Source of the DNA: Coenobita brevimanus
Lineage: Eukaryota; Arthropoda; Malacostraca; Decapoda; Coenobitidae
DNA: 64,000 nucleotides
NCBI GenBank assembly: GCA_032717465.1
Contig: CM064715.1
Span: 33,108,112 to 33,172,111 of the forward strand
Direction: 5' to 3'
In this document: positions 55,780 through 64,000 of the stretch, one piece after another
Layout of the letters: each line of letters opens with the position of its first letter
How positions within the stretch are numbered: position 1 is the first letter of the stretch
Translations under genes and position numbers: made by a program
The notes under the pieces: model-generated
Told to the model about the DNA's origin: nothing
Databases searched by the model: none
What the model saw: only the letters and a program-made list of their open reading frames with translations

Positions 55780-55880
55780 GTCCCTTTTCTTCTATTTTGA
55801 AATATTCTTTCTAACTCATCTTGCGTTATTAGATTCACTGGTGAGCCTGAATCCAAAATAATGACATCTCTTCGTCTTCA
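55780..55880 (-). pseudogene. gypsy aspartic protease fragment
   Basis: Minus-strand reading VIILDSGSPVNLITQDELER: the DSGSP catalytic motif of retropepsins, followed by the helix found in gypsy proteases. Confidence 0.65.
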
Positions 55881-56005
55881 CTTACAGCAGACATCAAAAT
55901 GCTTTCATTTCCCAAAATACTTCCTATGTTTACTACTTATTTATTTGGTTGTTTTATGTGTTATCATCTTTTGTGCTGGTATGACCTTCCCCCGATCTAT
56001 AGATA

Positions 56006-56975
<970 letters not shown>

Positions 56976-57319
56976 TCCCTCCAATATCCTGACGCCCACT
57001 ATCCGGACATCCCCACTAACCGGACATAATCATCCCGGAGATCCAATATTCCTAAAATGGTCCGAAAACCACAAAAAATTTGAAAAAAAAAAATCCTGCC
57101 CATAATTTGAATTTGGCGCGTGGGGCACGGGACAACTTTGTTGTGGCGCGTCATTCCTCTGACGTCCGCTAGAGCGCCCCTGCATCCTCCCCACTTTCCG
57201 TCTGTCTCTTGCCACGAGAGAACGCTTGTCGTCATGGCTGCCCATGTGCTCGCTTTTGTGGTGGTGCCTTACCTGCTGCAGGCACTCCTGCTCTCTCGTG
57301 CCTCTCCTTCGTGTGTGTG

Positions 57320-57982
57320 ATGATGGCCCCACCGCCTGAGAAGAGGAAGAGAGTGGTATTGACTCTGGAGAAGAAGTGGGAGATACTGGAGAAAGTAGAT
57401 GCGGGATGGTCTTCTTCACGCATCCTCCATAAGTTTAACCTGGCCCGATCTACTTTGTTTGATATTAAGAGATCCCGAGACAAACTCATGGAGTACACGG
57501 CTGACTTCTCGTCGAATAGCAAACGCAACGTGGAGAGGAAGGTGATGTTTACTCCCAAGTTTGCTGAAGTCAACTGCTCCATGTTGATTTGGTATCGACA
57601 GCAACGTGCTGCTGGTGTGATGGTACGTGGTACGGATCTGAAGGCTGCTGCTGAGAAGTTCGCAAGGCTTCACGATGCCCTAGACTTCAAGGCATCCGAG
57701 GGTTGGCTCTTCGCGTTTAAGTTACGGCATGGCCTTACCAACTGTAAGTCTCATGGCGAAGCTTTGGACGCTAACGAGGATGGAGTTGACGAGTTTCAGC
57801 ACAAGATGAAGGGCTTGATCGACAGGGAGGGCCTCACTCTCGGTCAAGTCTACAATGCTGATGAAAATGGTTTATTCTATCGCTCTTTGCCAATGAACTC
57901 CAGCCGAGGAGACAGAGAAGCGTGTACCTGGCCACAAGCTCTCCAAGCAATGGATATCTGCTTTGTGTTGTGCCAATGCTAA
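57320..57982 (+). pseudogene. pogo/Tigger-like transposase, DNA-binding half
   Basis: Start chosen at the ATG-ATG at 57320/57323 (MMAPPPEKRKRVVLTLEKKW). N-terminal CENP-B/psq-type HTH: EKKWEILEKVDAGWSSSRIL, NLARSTLFDIKRSRDKL. Second HTH (Tc5-type): MLIWYRQQRAAGVMVRGTDL, FKASEGWLFAFKLRHGL. First catalytic aspartate: QVYNADENGLFYR (~57848-57886). An indel near 57890 shifts the frame; the last ~30 codons are out of frame. Confidence 0.88.
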
Positions 57983-58560
57983 CGGCATGCACTGGCTTAA
58001 GCCCATTATTGTTGGCCGTGCAAAGCAGCTCGGTGTCTTTGTGGGGTGATGGATGTCCTTCCTGTCATCTGGTACCATTCTTTGAAGGCATGGTTCACAG
58101 TCCAGATCTTCATTTCGTCAAGGAGGTCATACATTACCAGACGGAGAAACTGGGAATCCCACGCGACCAGGTAAAGGCCCTCCTTCTCCTCGACAATGCA
58201 CTTGCCCACCCGTGCAACAAGGACTTGGTGGCTGAGAATGGCCACATTAGGTGCATGTTTCTGCCACCTAATACTACTGCTCTCATCCAACCAATGGACC
58301 AAGGAGTGCTTGTGGCAATGAAGCACCTATACCGCTGGAAGTTCCTGGACGAGGTGATGGTTGTTCTTGAGGACAAGGATGAGCGCAGGGAGGGATGGGA
58401 CACGCGAGGCCAGCGGACTTTGGAAAACCTTCGCCGCTACAACATCAAGTCTGCAATCTACAACTGGACCTGTGCATGGAAGGAAATCCCTGTCAAGACT
58501 CTAGAAAATGGTTGGTCTCGTCTGCTTCTCAGAACGGATGCGGTTTCGACGTGGATGACT
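57890..58560 (+). pseudogene. pogo/Tigger-like transposase, catalytic half
   Basis: A short correct frame around 57935-58050 (HKLSKQW, CCANANGMHWLKPIIVGRAK) is followed, after another indel, by FVKEVIHYQTEKLGIPRDQV, KALLLLDNALAHP (second D, ~58192) and FLPPNTTALIQPMDQGVLVA (third D, ~58293), completing the pogo DDD triad. Then RWKFLDEVMVVLEDKDERR, an alpha-helical segment. Frameshifts at ~57890 and ~58050 disable it. Confidence 0.85.
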
Positions 58561-59252
58561 TCCATGCACGTCTATGTACGCATGGCGATGATGTTGATGT
58601 GGACGAAGTGCATGAGTGGTTGGATGACGACGAGGGCGATCCTGGGTATCAGACCCTGTCTGATATCGAGATCGCATCTTCAGTTGCAGGTGTCAGTACC
58701 CAGCTTGAAGATTCCAATGAGGACGGCGACAATGATGCGGACTCCTCTCAGCATGACATAACTCCAGCCATCCCCAAGCTGAGCACACTCCGGGAACACC
58801 TAGAGTTCGTTCTGAGCTACCTGGAACACCCGGACTGTGACAGGGAGATGGGGCCCTTTGGACTTGTGGAGGAAGTGCGTGCTTTCAGGCAGCACATCGT
58901 AAATTGTCAGAATTGTTGTTCCTTGTGTCAATCAACGATTGACAGCTTTTTCAGGCCCGTGACCCCCGCTATGCCAAGCCCTGGCTCCACTCCATTGCCT
59001 CCCCAAGACAGGGCCTCATGCTCCGAGCCACAGCCCAGCACATCAGCCACGGTGGAGCCACAGCTCGACGTGAGTTTGTGTCTATCTTCAGCGTCATCTG
59101 CAGTGGGTATGCCATCACCACGACCCAGCGATGTACCCCTAGGTCACCTCCCTGTGCTACTCTCAGATGCCAAGAACTTCTCCACTAGACCACATGGGAA
59201 TTTACAGTGTTGTGCAGTGAAAAAAAAACAGTGCATTGTGTTAAGGATCTAG
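58510..59252 (+). pseudogene. pogo/Tigger-like transposase, C-terminal region
   Basis: The frame entered from ~58510 is acidic: NGCGFDVDDFHARL, VDEVHEWLDDDEGDPGYQTL, SDIEIASSV. A predicted helical block follows (STLREHLEFVLSYLEHPDCD) and a QNCCSLCQSTIDSFFRP segment that resembles the QxxIxxFF/PIP-like ends of Tigger and Jerky-type proteins. The stop at 59250-59252 is a reasonable C-terminus. The ATG at 58395 is in a shifted register and not a real start. Confidence 0.7.
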
Positions 59253-59564
59253 AGTTGTAAGTGAAAAGACAAAAATTTAATGGACTGTAACTGTGACATA
59301 AATTAACTTGAGTGTTTTTTGTTTAGAAAATGGTTTTAAGAGTGGAAAGACTTAAAGTGCAGAGTGCAACACTTATTTCATTAAGGTACAATGGAGCGCA
59401 AGTAAGACAAGAGTGTGCAGTGTGAAGAGAATGGACTTCTGAGTGCGAATGACTAAGTTCAGTGCAAGACTTCATGAACAGTGTACTGCAAGTGCTTCAG
59501 GAAATCCTTCTTACTGTCAGAGTCTGAGAGGAGGCGGTTATTCATCGAGATGGCCATGGACTTG

Positions 59565-60735
59565 CTGTAAGTAGGCAGAATGTTTCATACTGTACTCTAC
59601 TGTATTTTCCATACTATACTTACCTCAAACACCTCATTTCACTCTTTCATGTCCCTTATTGGTGTGAATATGCTGTATCTTAGGTGATATGCATGTGCAG
59701 TAGGGAGGTGTTTTTCTGAGTTAGGCTAGGTTAGGGTCCATAACTACCAGTCCAGGAGCCAAGGACTTGTAAGTACCCAGAATGTTTAATCTGCTCCGTC
59801 CCGGAGACGTGAATTCACGTCCTCACATGATGTGCACTCATATCCTGGAGACGTAAATTAACGCGGCAACATTGCAAGGTCCCTAATTTGCACAATTTTC
59901 AATTTTCGTGAGTGATTTTTGGCACGTATACACGGGACACCTTCCTCTACAAGATGCCAGGCAGGGACAATGCCTTACCCAGCATGACCTCCTCCCCCCC
60001 CCTGCATGACCATTTCTCAGTAATTCACCTGTTATCAGTGACATGGCCAGTAAAGCCATGTCATGGTATGGTACGAAATTCAGGGCCAGAGTGATTTCCC
60101 AATCAATGACAATGTGGAGGACAAATATTATAGGAAGAAACAGTCAGAAATGATGATCAGGTAACGTGGCAATTAAAGGTCAGGAATGGTGATGAGTAAG
60201 TGAGTGAAACAATGCTTATAATCCCTATATTACCGTTTGAAAACCAATATACCCTCGTACTACATATAAATTCGTACCAAATAAAAAAATAAATACCGTT
60301 TATGAGTGGTGTAGAATAGTTATCCTCCCATAGAACTCGTTTTCTTTGCAGCCAGCCTGATAGAAAACCCTGTAAGGTAAGGAGGTACTCCTACCTGGAT
60401 CAAGTATTTTAAACCTCAGGTGAGCGATTTCTCTATGAATTTTCGATGTTTCTCACCAAAAGCGGATGTTTGAGCCCCCCCCCAAAAAAGGTCCAAAAAT
60501 GTTGGGACTGGGGCGTATCACTGACCAGAAAACGTCGGGATGGGGCTTGTTAATATTGTATGAACCTACCTCAAAAACCTCATTTTATGCTTCTTTTGCA
60601 TTTATTTCAGTCTTTTATGTCCCTTATTGGTGTGATTTGGGTCTTAAATAGGTGCTATGCATGTCCAGAGGGAGTTGTATAAGTGTTTTTCTGAGTTTGG
60701 TCCATAAATACAAGTCCAGAAGGCTGGGGCCCAAT
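59565..60735 (+). repeat. ~210-bp tandem duplication in the transposon 3' part, split by P8
   Basis: Unit 1 begins GTAAGTAGGCAGAATGTTT (59568), unit 2 begins GTAAGTACCCAGAATGTTT (59769) and continues after P8 at 60550. Both share CCTCAAAMACCTCATTT, TGTCCCTTATTGGTGTGA and GTGTTTTTCTGAG. Confidence 0.8.
59790..60549 (+). mobile_element. TTAA element P8 (760 bp, non-coding)
   Basis: TTAA at 59786-59789 and 60550-60553. Left end TCTGCTCCGTCCCGGAGACG, right end (minus strand) CAAGCCCCATCCCGACG. Box 1 is a perfect palindrome GACGTGAATTCACGTC (59806-59821); box 2 (GACGTAAATTAACGCG) starts 44 bp later. It is homologous to P7. Confidence 0.82.
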
Positions 60736-60795
60736 ATCCAGACAGGACCACTATCCGGACATGCCTATGGCTCTATTATGTCGGATATTGGAGGG

Positions 60796-60797
<2 letters not shown>

Positions 60798-60850
<53 letters not shown>
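60798..60850. repeat. (TA)n tract right of the pogo-like element
   Basis: TA run between the transposon TIR and the 3' end of LINE-Y copy 3. Confidence 0.96.
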
Positions 60851-60856
<6 letters not shown>

Positions 60857-61220
60857 GTTCCTCATGCAAAGAAGAAGGAACCAAAGGCCAGGAGCATGCA
60901 AATAGTTCCCTCTAAGAAAAAAAAAAATAAAGCTAAAAGAGAGCCCAATTCAAGATCTGGTCAATTTGAGATGTCTAGACACACTGAGTTTGAAAGACCA
61001 CAGATCATAGGCACTAGAAAATGCAGACAGAACGAGACAGCTCCAGAGCTGACCTGTTGCATACATGAGGGACTGGGAGTAGCAGTTAACTTTTGCATTA
61101 TAGAGATGCACAGAAGAGAGATGAGAGTTTGTTGTCTGAATGGTTCTACACGCTTGCTGTACAGTAGTGATGGAGGGATGCAAACAGACAGGTCAGATGG
61201 GCAGAACAGTGAACATTTAA
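60851..61220 (-). mobile_element. LINE-Y copy 3, 3' part
   Basis: Aligns with LINE-Y copies 1 and 2 from GAAGAAGGAACCAAAGGCC to the TTAA where P5 is inserted. Five host bases plus TTAA (62446-62454) reappear between P5 and P6. The minus-strand frame 61183-60950 carries a damaged C-terminus (VNCYSQSLMYATGQLWSC). Confidence 0.82.
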
Positions 61221-62441
61221 CCCGTTCGTACACGATGACGCATTTGTCGTCATTAGGGTCTGGCTGCGACGATACACATTGACGCTTTTGGCATCATTAA
61301 AGCATAAAAACTTTTGTCAGAGGAAAAGTTTTCAGCCGATTGGCATCATTTTTGGAGGCGTCATAGCTTCCCTGCTCCTCGTCAAAATTAATGAGTTGGC
61401 AACTGTGGGTCCCGATACCAGCAAGAGAGCGGACATGTTATTCAGTACCAAATGAGCTGTGAGTGGGGAAGGTACTGCGTGGGTCTGTCCCTTTAAATTT
61501 CCACTTTTACCCTTGTCCCACCCGTGCAACATATTTTACTATACCAGTAGTGCTTGTGTATAGTGTTTGGGCACTGTTGTGATTAGATTTGGTGTTTGCA
61601 ATAGGAAATTTGGTGTTTGTAAAGCAATCCTGGTCATTATCAGTCGTTGTCACAATGAAGATTGTGCTACTGTTTCTAATCAACTACACTGCCTCTACGC
61701 TGCACCAAATGAAAGTATTCAGCTATAAAAATAGTGGCATTGAATCATGTGAATATAGTGTGCATATCTAGTGTACAAAGAATTGGTGAAATATGTGCAG
61801 TAGGTTAGAGGATGGCAGGAAACTGCCCTACAGTCATGACATGGCATGGGTACACCATAGTTTTTTGCATTCTTCTCGAAAACTATGAGGCCTAGGATCA
61901 CCGACGTGGGCTCAAATGAAACCCAATGAAATTTTGCATAAGTTGATCAAATAAAAACATAACAGTGGCGAGAAAAGTTTTTCGCTAGAGCTCCCCGAAT
62001 AAAGAAAATCTGTTGTCCATTGGAAATGGGTTTTATTTTTTCGCACATTACTCGAACACCATACATCGTATCAAGCTGAGACCTCTGGCATTCGGTAGCT
62101 AATAAAATTCTCTTTCCAGTGATGTATAACATGTAGAGATTGATTAGTAAACATTCAACTTATGATGTTGGGAAGTGAGATGTATGCACCTGAATGTTTA
62201 TTCACGCCGCCTTAACGTACATATAGTGTGCTTTATTGTGTGTGTGTTTTTTTTGCATATCGTGTAGAACAAACATCGACAAATAGGAATATGTGGGTTT
62301 TGTGGCAAAATGAATACGTTTGGGTGGTGAAAATAAGCAAAGAACACACACTTTTGGAGCACGCGGTTGGTGGGGGGGAGGGGAGAAAAGCCAGCGTGTC
62401 ATGTCCCAGAAAACTTATTAACTTATCCACATACGAAAGGG
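61221..62441. mobile_element. TTAA element P5 (1221 bp, non-coding)
   Basis: TTAA at 61217-61220 and 62442-62445. Terminal repeats CCCGTTCGTACACGATG (left) and CCCTTTCGTATGTGGAT (right, minus strand). Boxes at 61237-61252 (GACGCATTTGTCGTCA) and 61281-61296. It is homologous to both ends of P4 but shorter by an internal deletion. LINE-Y copy 1 has the empty TTAA at 23434-23437. Confidence 0.88.
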
Positions 62442-62454
62442 TTAAGTAGCTTAA

Positions 62455-64000
62455 CCCCTTAACGGTGGGGCGTCACTTTCGTGATGCTTGAGAGCAAGGG
62501 ATCATACCGCGGGGCGTCGCTTTTGTGATTCTGTGTTATTTTGAATTCACCCGGGCTTCCAAGTGGGGGCTTGTATCATCTATCAGTACTGCCAATGTCC
62601 AACACTAGTCAGCACTCCTAATCTCATCTGTACTCCCATCCATTGTTGACAATTTAGCCATTTCTCCCCGTTCTTGACTCCCCTCCCTACCCCCCCTCCA
62701 TTACCCTATCCTCTCGCCTGCCCAGCCGTGCTACGCTAAGTAAATCTTCCCTGGAATTTTTCACTAATTTCATCCATTGAAATAAGCCCAATGTAATATT
62801 CTTATACCAAATAATATATACAAGAAAGAAATAAGGTAAGTGAGAGTGCCATACACCTGGAATTGGCTAATTATCACCTGACAACACCTCACGTGCACTC
62901 GTTCGCTAATTTTCGCTGTTTTTTTCCCCTTGAAATATGCCGTATAATCTATTTTCGTAATAAATATTCATATAAGGAGGGAAGGGAGAAGCCTAAGTGA
63001 TATTCACATTCACCTGGAACTACCTAATTTATAATGTATTGTCTAGATTTCCTGCCAATCATTTCAGTGCTAGACATAGCTGTTTCAAGAGCTAACATTG
63101 GTAGCTCTGAATATCCCCTAAGTAGGCCTCCACCCCGGCCCTCCGTTATCAGTTTACTCTCATCTTCCGAAGTGAGGGTACGTATGTTTCTTCTTGCTGA
63201 CTTCAAGGACTTTTTCACCCCCATGCAAAGGGCCCTGTGACCTTTACCCCCTACTAAACCTCGTGTGGAAAGAGGTAAAGGGCTGACAATTGATAAAAGA
63301 GTGACTACGATCTTTCTATTGAGTAAAACAGTGCAAGTGGAATTGTAAATAATGTGTAAATAATGTGTAAACAGCAAGTGAGAGTAATGAATGTAAATAT
63401 ACGTGAACAATGGAAAATAATTTTATAAGTTACTTCAAGTGACAGTGCATAACACAGTGTAAATAAAATAGAAATGTAAATAACGTAAATAAAATAGAGA
63501 ACGTAAATAGAAATGTAAATGAGTAGTATTATAAGAATATGAGTATATACCCTAGGAGTAATGAAAGTGAAAGTTTCACTCTAGCATGTCTGAATGCTAT
63601 GAGTTATGAGAGTGAAGATGAAAGTGACATTCACTCTCAATGCTAGTATACAGGACGAGAAAGTGAATGCTACGTATTTTCCTGAAAGATATTGAATCCC
63701 TACAGTGACAATAAACTAATACTACTGAAGGAAACTTATGGATAAAGACTGTAGATATATATATAAGTGTTATATAGTAATAGAAATATAAAGTGTGAGG
63801 GGTTTTATGAATAATAAATGACAGAGTACCAAGAGCGAACTAGTGCCAGTGCGACGATCAGACGCGCTCGTAATTTCCATTGCTTTCACAGTGTTTTTTT
63901 TTTTTTAGTATGGATCCCAAACTACTTGAAAATTGTAGAATAGTGTTTATAGTGTTTGTATCTGGCTGTGGTAATCATATTACGGGTTGTCGGGAAGTGT
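62455..64000. mobile_element. TTAA element P6, second copy of P2 (cut by window end)
   Basis: TTAA at 62451-62454, then CCCCTTAACGGTGGGGCGTC. It is the reverse complement of P2 from its right end inwards for 1546 bases with few changes; about 230 bases of the element lie beyond the window. Boxes at 62471-62486 and 62515-62530. Confidence 0.9.

Noticed and set aside
57209..57319. Extended N-terminus of the pogo-like transposase from 57209
   Set aside because: Cysteine- and alanine-rich leader unlike the family; the double ATG at 57320/57323 precedes the conserved basic start.

Overview
The window reads as invertebrate nuclear DNA, most like a decapod crustacean: long TA, TC, CA and TCTA microsatellites, several lineages of APE-type LINEs, a tRNA-derived SINE, Ty3/gypsy elements, a pogo/Tigger-like DNA transposon and many short TTAA-flanked elements. 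I found no convincing single-copy host gene, so nearly every open frame belongs to a mobile element or its wreck. The species is an inference from the repeat mix.

Layout. 1-4.74 kb: a Ty3/gypsy element whose integrase lies before the reverse transcriptase (Gmr1-like order), cut by the window start, with its 3' LTR. 5.1-10.8 kb: a decayed I/Nimb-like LINE (minus) with ORF1, endonuclease, RT and RNase H. 10.8-13.5 kb: remnants. 13.5-16.2 kb: microsatellites, a SINE and LINE-Z pieces. 16.4-21.6 kb: two LINE-X copies tail to tail across a TA tract. 23.1-24.8 kb: LINE-Y copy 1. 25.0-27.2 kb: a tandem duplication, one copy hit by a TTAA element. 27.8-34.6 kb: LINE-Z (minus) holding a nearly full-length LINE-X flanked by 144-bp direct repeats and a second truncated LINE-X. 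34.6-38.35 kb: LINE-W (plus) with a PHD-like zinc motif. 38.96-45.29 kb: LINE-Y copy 2 split by four separate TTAA insertions (P0-P3). 46.0-48.7 kb: TTAA element P4. 49.1-56.0 kb: a minus-strand Ty3/gypsy element with an env-like third gene. 56.0-56.9 kb: a LINE-X fragment. 57.0-60.8 kb: a pogo/Tigger-like transposon holding TTAA element P8. 60.85 kb to end: LINE-Y copy 3 carrying P5 and P6.

Names used here: LINE-X, LINE-Z and LINE-W are RTE-like APE LINEs, LINE-Y is Jockey/CR1-like, and P0-P8 are non-coding elements inserted at TTAA (piggyBac-like by target and CCC ends). All labels are mine.

The most striking signal is shared by seven of the TTAA elements, which belong to different sequence families. 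One end carries a 16-bp palindromic box at element positions 17-32 and a related box exactly 44 bp further in. Empty sites in paralogous LINE copies inside the window confirm TTAA targeting for several of them.
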